Shown: one piece after another, positions 34,101 to 45,150 of the stretch | How the letters are laid out: each line of letters opens with the position of its first letter | How positions within the stretch are numbered: position 1 is the first letter of the stretch | NCBI GenBank assembly: GCA_022925895.1 | Contig: JAKSYS010000147.1 | Span: 1 to 64,000, forward strand | DNA: 64,000 bases | Direction: 5' to 3' | From: Fragilaria crotonensis | Taxonomy: Eukaryota > Bacillariophyta > Fragilariophyceae > Fragilariales > Fragilariaceae | Position numbers and translations under genes: made by a program | The notes under the pieces: model-generated | Databases searched by the model: none | What the model was told of the DNA's origin: nothing | The model's input: only the letters and a program-made list of their open reading frames with translations

Positions 34101-34224
34101 CTCCATTCTGCTTCCCTGGCCATCAAAGTGTCTTTTTCGAAAAATGAAATGTCAAAATGTTCTATGAGCTTCTTTTGGAAGTATGGTAATGAAAGGTATA
34201 TACTAGCCACTTGTAGTACAGTTG
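31129..34224. other. AT-rich repeat graveyard, no supported gene
   Basis: The composition shifts to AT-rich and reading frames are short and scattered. Coding-like pieces (for example MDDNGSDNDGMHELDWDDDS at 31556, and a + series 32815-33980 with DQKWARVLYSSAAVIIDG) resemble transposase fragments, but I cannot assign them. Strings of the type GGGGT...TATACC recur at about 31383-31413 and 31890-31930 and resemble the palindrome at 38457, suggesting ends of a further repeat family. TGACGTCA occurs at 31284-31291. Confidence 0.4.
31699..31820. repeat. 61-bp tandem duplication
   Basis: Two copies of a 61-bp unit beginning tggtggttgtacattccttg, starting at 31699 and 31760, with a few differences. 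It lies in AT-rich repeat-like DNA. Confidence 0.8.
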
Positions 34225-35147
34225 TCACACATTCTCTTTCATACTGTCGCTCTTGTCTTGTAAACTGGTGGTTGCGGTAGCTTGGTACATGAGAATTACT
34301 GCATTGTTGACATGTGCTGTTAAATTTATTTCATTAGTTGCATTGTACCTTTGAAGTCCAATGGGAGATAACACTTGTTGCATTGGTACTGGCAAATGAT
34401 CCTGCACATTACTTGCATAATGTAATCCAAAATTTCTCTCCCGTATAAGACGCAACACTTCCAGAAGCCAGCCAGTTGTGTACTGCACAGCACAATCACC
34501 CCCTTGTTATTGTCCACCTAAACGAATATCAGTCTACGTTCGAGGATTCCATAGGTACATTCAATGTCCTTTCAGACAAACGCAAGTCAATTTGAAAATT
34601 GAATCTCGCTGCATGGGGTTTCTTGTCGTCATCGGTGGCACTGTTGTTGCTTGGCAAGTTTAAGTATCCATTGTCTAATTCATTCCCAGGCTCCTTGGTA
34701 TGGAACTTAAACAACGATGCCGTTGGCAGACTTCTCATTCAAATTGAAGATGTTCTCTTTGAGTACTCTGCCATTTGCCAAAGCAAGCAACAGCACAAAT
34801 TTCAAGCAATACAACTTGTCTTGCCATTCCATTGCGCCAGATGGCCCATTAATGTTGCAAGAATCTGTTGCCTGTTATTGACAGTGATGTTGAAAGCCCT
34901 TGATGTATGGAAGCTCTTGAAACTGAGTTGACTCAGTCGGAGTTGGTATTTAATCTTCTCGAATATGACATGAATTGCATTGGAGCCGACACAGCCCGGA
35001 AGTCCAGCATTTACGATGCCGTTGGCAGACTTCTCATTCAGCCAAATTGAAGATACTATTCTCTGTGAGCACTCTGCCATTGGCCAAGCAAGAACAGCAC
35101 AAATTTCAAGCAATACAACTTGTCTTGTGATTCCATCATTGCGCCAG
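34225..35147 (-). pseudogene. Relic of a PIF/Harbinger transposase (C-terminal half)
   Basis: Scattered - frames match the intact transposase at 18.4-20.0 kb from its first catalytic region onward: AGLPGCVGSNAIHVIFEKI, then FNITVNNRQQILATLMGHLA, then NELDNGYLNLPS. The first catalytic Asp position reads Asn (GSNAIH against GSTDATH), and stops and slips are frequent, so it is dead. A segment of about 137 bp is present twice (34714-34850 and 35013-35147). Confidence 0.8.
34714..35147. repeat. Internal direct repeat in the Harbinger relic
   Basis: Copy 1 at 34714-34850 and copy 2 at 35013-35147 share acgatgccgttggcagactt, then gcacaaatttcaagcaatac and aacttgtcttg, with small indels. The segment between the copies (about 34875-35012) recurs a third time at 38515-38640. 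Confidence 0.8.
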
Positions 35148-35188
35148 CAGACCTCATGTCATAAATCTGCCTTCTCGGCGTCACCAGC

Positions 35189-36724
35189 ATGCCAACAACT
35201 CCTCTGCAATCTCCCCCCACTTCGACGTTCTCCTCGACATGATAACAGCAGGAGGAATCACGAACGCAGTCAAGCAGATATAAGGAAAGATGTTAGAAGG
35301 AAGAGTGCAAAAGGGACAAAGACAACAACGAAGCAACAAGGACGTGAGAATGTGACCACGACGCCGCCTGCAGCATCTACATCTGAAGAAATTGACGACG
35401 ATGACGAGGAGGATGATGACTCATCATCAAAATTGTCAGGCGGGGATGGCAACAAGGATCATGGTGAAAGTTCTTCTGCAAGGAGTAGCTAGGACGAGTC
35501 CAGCAATGATTAGGAAGAATAGTAGAAAGATGCTGCCGAAGACGAGTGACACAACTAAGACGCAGAAGAAGGGAGCTCGCCCAAAAACATCAGCTGCGGT
35601 TTAAGGTGGACGGATGCCAAATTACTCAGAGGATGGAGCAGTAGCACATGCCCATGTCACGGTTGATCCTATCCAAGGAGTTGGACAGATGTTGCAACAA
35701 AAGGAATTGGTGGAATCTGGACAAGACATTCAACCTCGTATCAAGGATTCAGTCAAACAGAGGTGGAAAAGAAGATCTCGAAAAGCATGCAGCTTTGGAA
35801 TAAGTACTACAAACAATTGAAAGGCTTGAACAAAAAGCGGGTGGAATGAAGAGAAATACATCGAGGAAGCGGGCAACTTATACAAGGATGAAACAGGTGA
35901 GCTTTTCCGCTCTGCTAAGTGCGTTCCAGTGCTCCACAAGCTGCCAAAGTTTGATCCAATAGTTGCTGGTAGTGCAACGCTAATGCCATGTGACCACGCT
36001 GATTCTTTGAGAGACGAGAACGAAGAGGTGCATGAGGGTTTTGCAATTGTCAGCAGAGCGGCGAGGAAGAGGAAAGTAAACAATAATGTGCCTCCGCAAG
36101 GTAGTAGCATGGAAAGACCGGTGGGTATGAAGAAGGCCAAATTAATCAAGAAGATAGAGGATGCATGATCACTGTCACCATTGATTGTTGGTGCATCCTC
36201 CTTGTCGCCATTTGATTCCATTAACAACAGCAGCAGGAGCATTCTAACAGAAACGTCAAATGCAACAAAGGATCTTGTTGTTGCATTCCTTTACAAATGC
36301 ATCACTAAAGAGTGAAGAGTTGCGGATGGGGACACGACAAATGGATGAAAATGGTGTCAATGTACATTTCTTGAGGAAAGCACAACATGGAATTTCAGAT
36401 GATGCAAAAGATTCAAGACGACGAAGCTAGAATTCTTGCAGAGCAGCACGAGACTTAGATCTCAGGCGTTGTGCTTGGCGGGTTTCGAGAACACCGCCCG
36501 CCGCAAGTGAAGTTCAACATCCTCTTGAAGCAAGCAGCACGGCATTCATGGAGATAAGCAAGGATGAAAACAGAGCTGCTGTTGGAGAAAGTGCTGGTGG
36601 ATCAACAATCCCAAATGAGGTTCAATTTGCAACAACACAGCATGATGAGAAGCTAAACAACAAGACGACCACAGCAGTTCATTATACTGAAGCTTCACCA
36701 CCGCAGAGTTTGATTACTAGGTAG
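35189..36724 (+). pseudogene. Myb/NAM-like ORF1 of a second PIF element
   Basis: Reading across + frames gives a DNA-binding accessory protein of plant-type PIF elements. It starts MPTTPLQSPPTSTF, followed by a basic and then acidic low-complexity stretch (EEIDDDDEEDDDSSSKLS). Next comes a trihelix-like region (VESGQDIQPRIKDSVKQRWK, MQLWNKYYKQLKGLNK, WNEEKYIEEAGNLYKDETGE) and the C-terminal motif SMERPVGMKKAKLIKKIEDA. Several frame changes occur. It is convergent with the transposase relic at 36.8-38.3 kb, the usual two-gene layout of the superfamily. Confidence 0.65.
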
Positions 36725-36839
36725 TAGTAGTATTACCAAAGAAAGATAGTACGATACGAGAGACTCTCCAATACTTGTTGTTTGTTCCTCCTCATCCATT
36801 TAATGCTACTAGAAGTGCAAGATGGAGCCTTGCGTGTTC

Positions 36840-38308
36840 CTATCTATCATTGACCTCTCGCCAATGATTTGTTGATCCACCCAGTATATTCTGGACAACA
36901 TTTGCGTCCCCAACACTAGCAAGCCCTATTTGTCGATCGCCTCTTGCAGGCATACCAGCCTCGCTGTTTTCGTTTTCAATGGTTTCCTCATCCATTGTCA
37001 AACTGTTTGCAGGATTGTACCCCCCAACATAGACATCACGGTCCATGACTCTGTCGGACACGCACATATCGTGCATAATCAAACACGCGGAGACTATATT
37101 GCTAATGTTCTTCAACGAGTGTCCAAGAAATGGCCTTGCCATAACCTGAAAGCAACTTTGGAGAACGCCAAAGGGGCGTTCAATGTCTTTCCTTGCGGCC
37201 TCCTGGCTTGCAGTGTACCGCTTTTCCCGCTCTGTCAACGGTAGTTGAATGCCTTTTACGAATCGCGAGTACGGGGGATAGATCCCATCGACAACAGCAA
37301 ATAGACAGTTAAACTCATTTCCTGTAACTTCAAATGGAACAAGCCTGCTGCTTTGCTCCAATCAGTGAATGTTCCGTCAACCAGTAACTCCAACAACGGT
37401 GACAAATTTAGAATGTTTAGATCATTCAGCGACCCAGCGTAGCCAAATGATGCATGCCAGAACCATAGATGATAATCCGCCAATGCTTCAAGCAGCACGG
37501 TCGGCCCGCAAGTCTGCTTTCCACTCTTGAACGATTCCTGCCATCCCTTTTGACAGTTCTTCCAAGCTGTAGCTATGCATGCAATCCAAGGAACCAAACA
37601 TTCCGTTCACGCCATGATGTCTTTTGTGCAATTCAATAATCCTCTTCAGGTCAAGGGCATCAGGCAGGCGGAATATTCCTTGTCATATATCAACTTCATG
37701 AAAACAGCGAAAATCTTGCAGCAGGTTGCAGCAAGTCCCTTGGACATTTGGAAGTAATCAATAAGGTATGCTGTTGGACTCCGTATGCAAACGGTTTCAG
37801 TGGCAAGAGAAGTTTTGCTTCGTACGATGCCCCTGTTAGCCAGCAGTTGCATCCTTGAGCTAGCGTAGAAACGGGGCACTTCTCCTTCGGTACTTGCTTG
37901 CCAGCATGATATCTTCAAAGATTCTCTGCTGCACGACGTCGAGACAAGCAAAACATCATAACAAACGTTCGACCCTTGATGATGGGCGTTGACAAATCGC
38001 CTGGGGTGCCAAAGTAGTCCCTTTGACGCAAAGAAGCGCCTCTTCGTGTCGAAACACAGATTTTGCTTGCCTTGGTAAATGCCTGTGCTCCGGAGGAAAA
38101 ATAATTCGTTCAACAGCCTCGTGATGACGCAAACAATGCTGCTGTTTGTGATAGAGAGCAGGGTGCAGCTGATGAAGAAGCACAACATTATTGTCAATAA
38201 TCGATTGCGTGACAGCGCATAAGTCATCCATGTCGTCATCAATGCATTATCATTGTCATTCCTACTGTCAGCATCCATCATTAACAAGGTACTTGGATTA
38301 CAAGACAA
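36840..38308 (-). pseudogene. Plant-type PIF transposase, frame-broken
   Basis: This belongs to a different lineage from the 18-20 kb transposase. Recognisable on the - strand: the first catalytic region around 37600, then KNCQKGWQESFKSGKQTCGP and EALADYHLWFWHASFGYAGS, then LNDLNILNLSPLLELLVDGT. The second Asp is in FAVVDGIYPPYSRFVKG, and the Glu region is ARKDIERPFGVLQSCFQVMA. This is the plant PIF (Plant_tran) signature set. Frames change at least three times, mostly in the N-terminal third. The core motifs are well kept, so decay is recent, or part of it is sequence error. Confidence 0.82.
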
Positions 38309-38456
38309 GGACTCGATGCTGTTGGAATCAAATCTCTGTATGATACAACGAAGAGATCATACATAAGCGGTGACACAAACTTTAATTCTGCATCCCATAG
38401 AGAATGTTAAATGAGGTATACGATAGAGAATGCCTAGTTTTGCATTTTGTTGTCCT

Positions 38457-38493
38457 GGTATAAATTTGACCCCGGGGGTCAAAGTTTTATACC
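38457..38493. repeat. 37-bp near-perfect palindrome at the PIF right edge
   Basis: The arms GGTATAAATTTGACCCC and GGGGGTCAAAGTTTTATACC are complementary apart from a 2-nt gap. It lies 149 bp outside the PIF transposase start and may be, or contain, the element's terminal repeat. No matching left end was placed with confidence. Confidence 0.6.
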
Positions 38494-38514
38494 CCGACGC
38501 TAGAATGCTCTTAT

Positions 38515-39110
38515 CATTGCCAGTGATGTTGAAAGCCCTTGATGTATGGAAGCTCTTCGGAGTTAGTATTCAATCATCTTGATTATGACATGAGTTGCAT
38601 TGGAGCCGACACAGCCAGAAATTCCAGCAATTATGTTGTGCAGCTTCCTCACTAGCTAGCTACTACTAATTGGAGCAACCACATACTTGTTGAATAGTTT
38701 GGTGCTACCGAACAACAGAAATGCATGTAAGAAAACACGGACGACTTCCCTTCCTCGCTGATTCCTGTCTTTTCAGACAAGTCATCAAGGAATCCTCCTC
38801 CTCCTCGTCGTTCCAGCAAGAAAATGCAGAACACAAAGAATTAAGAGCGCAAGTGGAGCTGCTGGTTGTCCGATATCATCGACAGCACCTTCGCTTCACC
38901 TTCTTCTGAATAACGCACACATCCTCTTGAACCGCAGCCATTGCCACTAGTTCCTGGAAAGAATTTGTATGGCATTCGGAAGCGACAACAAAAGATACGG
39001 TTGAATCTGTCATTGTCCAAAAGTGGACAATTGACATACTTAATGTACCTGGCTGGTTGTTGCAACAAAAACAATTGATTGAGAGGAGAATTCAGTGATG
39101 GCAAGATTGC
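38515..39110 (-). pseudogene. Relic of a PIF/Harbinger transposase (N-terminal half)
   Basis: The - frames show YIKYVNCPLLDNDRFNRIFC and CCRFRMPYKFFPG, matching the intact transposase's YYIKNPPLDDDRFLRKFRRR and RVPHSYF. Towards 38520-38640 they show the GSNATHVI catalytic-region relic. It overlaps in content with the relic at 34.2-35.1 kb over the GSNATH segment, so the two are either separate copies or the product of a duplication around the PIF insertion. Confidence 0.72.
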
Positions 39111-40519
39111 AGAATGTTACATAGTCTTGTTACTTAGCATTTCCATGAAAAGTGCGGTAGCAAGAGGAATCTCCTGCCAGCCAGTGATGGGGTTAGTAAC
39201 ATAATGACATGTTTTTCCTTTCATTTTTTGTAGTTGCTGTGCTCTTCAATTTGTAGTTTCATCATGTTCTTCTTGCTTGTCAGCAGGACCGCCTTCCTGT
39301 AGTAACAGCAAGGAATTTGCAAAGAGAACCCAGCCCCTTGACGACACCTGCCTTCCACTTCTTCATCGGAATGCTTCTGGAGTTCGCGCACTCGTTGAAT
39401 GTCAAATTTGCCATTAACAATGCAGCTCGACAACGTTTGGGGGGACGATGGTTGATGGTACCATTTATACTTGCGACGGGGCAACTGTTGTTCTGGTTCT
39501 TGATTTCAGAGCAACTGACAATAATTGTGAGATGAGTGTGCTTTTGATTTGATAAGTGACAATTGTGAAGATACGTTTCGATTTGATGAGATTGACGATT
39601 CTGAAAATGCAATGCGTTGATGCGGAAAGGTATTTTTGGTGATCCATTTGACTCGTCAAGCAATCTCACTCGAGGATATTTTCAAAAACGTTGGAGCTCA
39701 ACTTTGAACTTTGAGAAGCATTTTTCCGCCTTTTTTATTAACAAGATAAGGAAAAGGCTCATAGTACTTCAAAAATGCCTCGTGCTTCTCCTATGCATAT
39801 GTCATACATGTCACTTGTAGCTATAGTTGACATTTGACATGGTGCGAACCTTTACAGTACAGTACCATGTACTCGGAGTACAGCAGTACTGTAGTCAAGT
39901 GCCCGACTTGAGTACCCTCCACTAGTACCGTAGTAGTAGGCCCGTGGCACGAAGGCATGCGAGTATGCATAAACAGTGTACACGTGAAAATCGTGTGAGA
40001 TCTGACCTTAGACCTTAGACTACCGGTAGCTATTTCTGGTGATGACGTAAACCAGTGAACATATATATAGTTATATACATGGCATATAGAGACGCAATTC
40101 AAATGGCGACGGTTAAGATCTTTCCCACCGATTCTTGGCTGTTTTGGCCGAGTTCGTTTTGACAAAAACGTGACTTACTACCACGATCGCGTGCAAGATT
40201 CTTTCGGATTGCATCATCCCATCGCCAGTTACCGTTTCTTTTGGCCGAAGACACTGTTTGGCGCCAAGTCAAAACTTGACTTTCACGCTTCACTTGATGG
40301 ATTGTAACGTCCTCTTCACTCTGCCATTGTCAGTAATCTCGTCCTTTCCTGTTGTCGTTATCAAACAACCCAACAACCCAGTATATGACATCGGTAATCA
40401 CTCTATTGATTTTTGTGGCCTTGTTGATCTGATTTGATAGACGCGTTTAATTTGGTACTGAGTACCGTGATAGCGACTTCAGATTGAAGCTTGCTGGATA
40501 GAAGCCTTAGAAATTGACC
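39111..40519. other. Spacer and repeat debris
   Basis: 39.1-39.8 kb is AT-rich with broken frames and may extend the transposase relic. 39.85-40.0 kb returns to GTAC-rich spacer texture (gtacagtaccatgtact). 40.0-40.5 kb should hold the promoter of the F-box/kinase gene; no motif stands out. Confidence 0.35.
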
Positions 40520-43500
40520 ATGAACCATGGGAACTCGTCACCATCTGAGTTCGAGTTCGATTCGTATGCTACTGCCTGGGATTCGAGCTCAGGTCCATCT
40601 CGCAAAGTCCGACGTCAATACGGAAAAAGCAACAGCCAAAGAAGAAAGCTCGCAATGCTCTTCGTAACGAAAGGACGTTAAAGCGAACGGAATCAGACCC
40701 TGTATGCTTGGAGGAGCGGTCTCTCACCCGACTTTAGAAGGATCATCGTCGTCATCCTTGTCAACGGAACTCAGATTAGCATTGCCCTCGAAATCAGGCC
40801 TTCACGTTCGATCAAAATCGGTCACCGGCACTTCGTCTTCAACAACACGGCACCAGATGCGGAGGAACAATTCCTTGTCTATCGTTAACAGATCATCTGG
40901 CCTCCGCCATTCTTCATCTTCAAGCTTGAATTCAGATTTTGAACATGAGTACGAGAACTTTGACCCCAACATTATTACACAAGAGCTTCTTGGCGGATCC
41001 GAATATGACTCCCCTTCAGTGAAGCCGTGTAAATTACGACCACCTCTCAGTACAATGGCCGAGCATCCGAAGGCTCGACCTCGTAAGATACGCGCCTTGA
41101 GTGATCTCGGTGATCTCCAACGATCGTTCTCGGATTTAGCAAGAGAAGCCGGTGCTGCCACTGGTTGGGACGACGCTACGCCCAAAAGTTCTACATCCAT
41201 GGCTTTTGACTTTGTCGACTTCGAAACATCGTCCCCGCATGGCAGTATCGCCACGATGAGCTCACGGAAACGAAGTGTTAGCGACTCGACCGGGGTTGAT
41301 GAGTTCCTTAGTGATTTAAGTTCGCAAGGCGGCGGCGGGATCCGAGGTTCCAAATCCAGGTCAAGGATTTATTCTCCTGAATTTGCGCCCATGCTGGAAA
41401 ATGTCAGGTCACTGAACGATGCGCAATCCCAAGACATCATGCAAAGACAGCAACCTGCTATCGATAGCGACGATGGTGGGGAGAATGATTCAGATGACGG
41501 AATGGTCTCTGTTGAAAAGTCCTTCGACTGCGATGATTTCATGAACGACGAGGACATTCCCAGTGGTGTCGCAAGACCTCCGCAGAGATTTCGCCGTTCC
41601 TCGTCAGACAATTTTGAAGAATTCGTCTTTGGTGCTGCAAGTGCTCTTGGAGACAAAGTATTATCTGACGAAGGCATCTTGCAGTCGATGCCGTCAGTCG
41701 AGGACCTAAAATTTATCATTAAGAACCTGAGAAAGGCAAAGAAAGGCGCTGGTACCACATTTGGCATGATCACAACTTGGACCGTGTCATTACCACGGCA
41801 GTGGACATCAGACCGTCGAGCCAAAGTGTTGCATTGGTCAACGCAAGAGCTTGGATTCTCCATGCGGACCGGGGGGCCCTGCGTCGTATTTCTCAACGTA
41901 GCTGCGTCGAAAGCACCAACTCTTCTGTCGCTCTTGGAATCCGCGTTGACTTGTTATCGAAACCAACATCCCGGTTTTGTCAATTCCAAGCCACTCGGTG
42001 GGCAGCCCATTATCTTTCAACGAGCGTCGCCACCGCCTTCACTGCCTCAAACTCTGCAGCCACGTGGCTTCCGCGAGCCTTCCGGAGTTGATTCTCGCGA
42101 CGATGAGCTCGTTCATGCACTTAACAGCCTTCGACTTTCCTCTGCTGATCAATCTCAGGTAGAAGGCGCAAGTAGATTGGTCCGCATGGTCACGGTCGAC
42201 CCGAACAATGACTTTCACGCAGCCGCTCCACCTCGTCATTCTGGGGAGTATTTTATGGGCAGCACAGACCTTGTCAGTCATATACATGTCACAAGTCCGC
42301 GAATTGCTCGGGGGCGGCTTTCTTCCAACGCCCGCCCTTCGACTTCTAGACGCCCAAGATTGCTGGTGGAAACAGACCTCCGATCGAATACTGTAACGTC
42401 ACCCTTTGTTAGACGCTCAAAAGCAACACTTTTCCAACATCCTGTCGAGGGCTTGGAGACTCCTCACATGACGAGAAGAGCCTGCTGGGAAAGACCGAAG
42501 AGCGGTAGGGATTGGGGAGCGTCTGCCCGCTGCTGCAGTGGCATTCTTCGTGAGCTGACTGGGCGGTTTGAATGTGCACTTGCGGGGGAAAGTGGGCAAC
42601 TGGACGACGGTTCACCATTAGTGCACGAAGCAAAGCTCGTCCCTGTTTCCTTGGGCATTAACCGTAGCATGGAAGAAGTCGACGAAGAAACGGATCTGGA
42701 ATCGTCAGCGAGCAAGAGTGAAATACAGGATGCATTTGACGATTATGACTTCAATCTTATGGCGCCAGCCCAGGAAGGAGTCGCCGAAGTAGCATCGGGG
42801 CTGATGCTTTTGCAGATCTAAATCTTAACGAAACAGACGGACTGAATGACGAGGAGAGAGTAATGCGTCGTCGACTTGAGTCGATGGCGAAGCACAAGAG
42901 GGTTTCGCTGTGTGCAAGCGGACTTCTTGCCCGCAAGTCGACTTGTTCTTCTCGAAGCTCCTACTTCTCAAATCTCCCGAGGTTTTCAGTGGTGAGATCT
43001 ACTCTAACTCTGACGGACAGCAACCGGTTCTCGTTTCTTCCGCTACAAGTGACATCAGATATGACGAACGTTGATTCTATTTTCAACGAAAATGTGCTTT
43101 CGGATCCCAAAGTCCTGGTGACCATCTTTTCCTTTCTGAACGAGCACGAGTTGCTCTGCCGGACATCTCCTGTTTGCACGCAATGGGCTGACGCGAGTAC
43201 AGAAGCGCACGCGAATTTAATGCTAATGAGTGTCGGGTGCGCTGAGCCAGAGGATTGTGATGATGACCTTGACGACGATGCAGAGGAGTCTCTCAAAGCA
43301 GGATCTGTCATGACATCAATGGAACAGCCGTGGAAATACTTAGTCAACCAATACCCACACGCGTGCTTCCTGGCTGGTGGAGCATTCAAGAACGTTTACA
43401 AGGTTTTCAACGCATCCACTCAATCATACGAGGCCCTGTCGGTGATGTAAGTGCCAGATGAATCTGTCGCCTTTGAAATCTTTTGCTATTGCTTACTCGT

Positions 43501-44870
43501 TTTCTGCTCTAGGGACATCGAGATGATTGAAAGCACCGGAAACAAACACGTTGTCGGAGCCGAACTCGCAGTTTCTGCGATGCTTTCGTCACTAGTTCGC
43601 CGAAATATATGTCCGAATTTCGTTGTCACACGAAGAGTCTTCACATGTCCTTACGAACCGCCGAAGACATTTTGGGGATCAGAAGATGACAGGAAACCTA
43701 GAGGTGGACAATACAGTCCGCGGCGATGTCAAGGTCGAAAGCCACGCGAACCCAGCGCGAAACATCGTTCGAGGTATCAATACATAAGAATGGAACTGTG
43801 TGCTGAAGGCGATGCCGAAGAATACTTAAAGCGGCAACCCGATGAATCTATCTCCCCCGAGGTGGCCAGAAATTTGATCTTTCAAGTCGCGTTTGCGATG
43901 CATGCAGCAGCAGATCGTTTTTCCCTGAAGCATTACGACTTGAAATTGCTTAACATTTTTCTCCAAAAGGTATCAGGAATTGACGCCGAGCTGACAACGC
44001 TTAGGTACGGTTTGGGATCACACATCTTCGCACTTGAGATGCCAACTGCCTCTGCAATTATTGCAAAGGTCGCTGATTATGGCACAGCGAATGTTCAAGC
44101 TGAATCCAATGGACAGCCTGCAACGATTGGGCAGTTCACTACTCTCGAAAACACACCGCCAGAGTTTATGATTCTTGGTGATGCAGCGACGCAAGGTCAT
44201 GGTCATGATGCATTCGGTCTGGGCCTCTGCATGCTTCACCTTTTTACAGGGCACGCTCCGTACGAAGAGATACTTGCTGATGTAACGTGTCCATCTGGTT
44301 TGAAGGCCATACTCCAAGGTATCTGGGAAGATGATCTCTCCGAAGGTTACAGTGTGATCCGATCGGTTATTTTGGCGGACGTTTACAAAGATGAAGGAGG
44401 CGCTGTTATAGAGGGCGAGCCTGATGGTACGCTGTATGACACGTTTTACCGCTACCTTGTGTTGTTTGGTATCCCTGATAAGAAGTACAAGGAGAAGGCG
44501 CACGACCGAGTATGGAAGGCGATCGCATTTTCCTTGGAAGGGGAGGCAAAGGGCGTATGTACGGGAAACGCTCGCAGGCACAAGGGAGCAGATTTTGAGC
44601 AGTTTGAGGAGGATCAAAAGAAATACTCTTTGAGACATGGGACGAATTCTTTCATTTCTCGCGCTCGTGAAGGGCTCGAGAAAGTCTCTGGCGGGTTGGA
44701 ACTCCTCTTCACTCGTAGACTTCGATCCTGAGAGGCGGGCCACGGCTTGCGATGTTCTCAATTCCCAGTTTATGATTCCACTTCGAGAGGACCCTGCCAA
44801 GATGCGCACCATCACTGACAGCAACCCATCGAATCATGCCATCTCTTTCATGGCATATGCTACTAAATAG
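40520..44870 (+). CDS. F-box / protein-kinase fusion protein with long disordered N-terminus
   Basis: One gene read over several frame slips. ATG 40520 (MNHGNSSPSEFEFDSYATAW). About 760 Ser/Arg/Asp-rich residues follow, with one ordered island (EDLKFIIKNLRKAKKGAGTT to VVFLNVAASKAP). An F-box follows (LSDPKVLVTIFSFLNEHELL then CRTSPVCTQWADAS, about 43110-43200). Then comes a kinase domain: GGAFKNVYKVFNASTQSYEA, the intron 43447-43512 (66 nt, GTAAGT...CTCTAG, rejoining VM-DIEMIE), HYDLKLLNIFL with the catalytic-loop Asp, VADYGTANV in place of DFG, and PPEF. The C-lobe ends LVDFDPERRATACDVLNSQF, with stop at 44870. Slips include the A run 40624-40628 and the G run 42797-42800. The F-box should bind Skp1. 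The kinase keeps the HxD loop and the metal-binding Asp, so activity is plausible. Confidence 0.8.
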
Positions 44871-44950
44871 ATTACGAAGAGCCTCACTTGCTCTATTCAA
44901 TCATGTTAGGCTAAATCTTAAGGCATGATTAGAATGAACACGCAAGCAGC

Positions 44951-45150
44951 CAATGAGGTTTTTTACAAGTGTCCTGGACAGTTGTGCAATGTCTCGTGCA
45001 AGTAAGCATCATAGTCCGGACAAAACACTTTCTTTCTCTCCGGGCGCAGCCTATGAGCTTTTCGACAAGCATCCTGGACAGTTATGCAATGTCTCGTGCA
45101 AGTAAGCATCGCAGTCCGGACAAAACACATTCTTACACTCCGGGCATTGA
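44951..45150. repeat. 100-bp tandem duplication of the p44 gene 3' end
   Basis: The last 100 bp of the TFIIH p44 gene (45051-45150, including its stop) are repeated with exact 100-bp spacing at 44951-45050, with about 12-15 differences. The copy lies downstream of the stop and still encodes a recognisable Zn-finger end (VFCPDYDAYLHETLHNCPGH). Confidence 0.88.

Noticed and set aside
31898-38496. A single 6.6-kb PIF element bounded by GGGGT-type ends
   Set aside because: The two ends match only loosely, flanks show no TWA duplication, and the interval contains an unrelated Harbinger relic.
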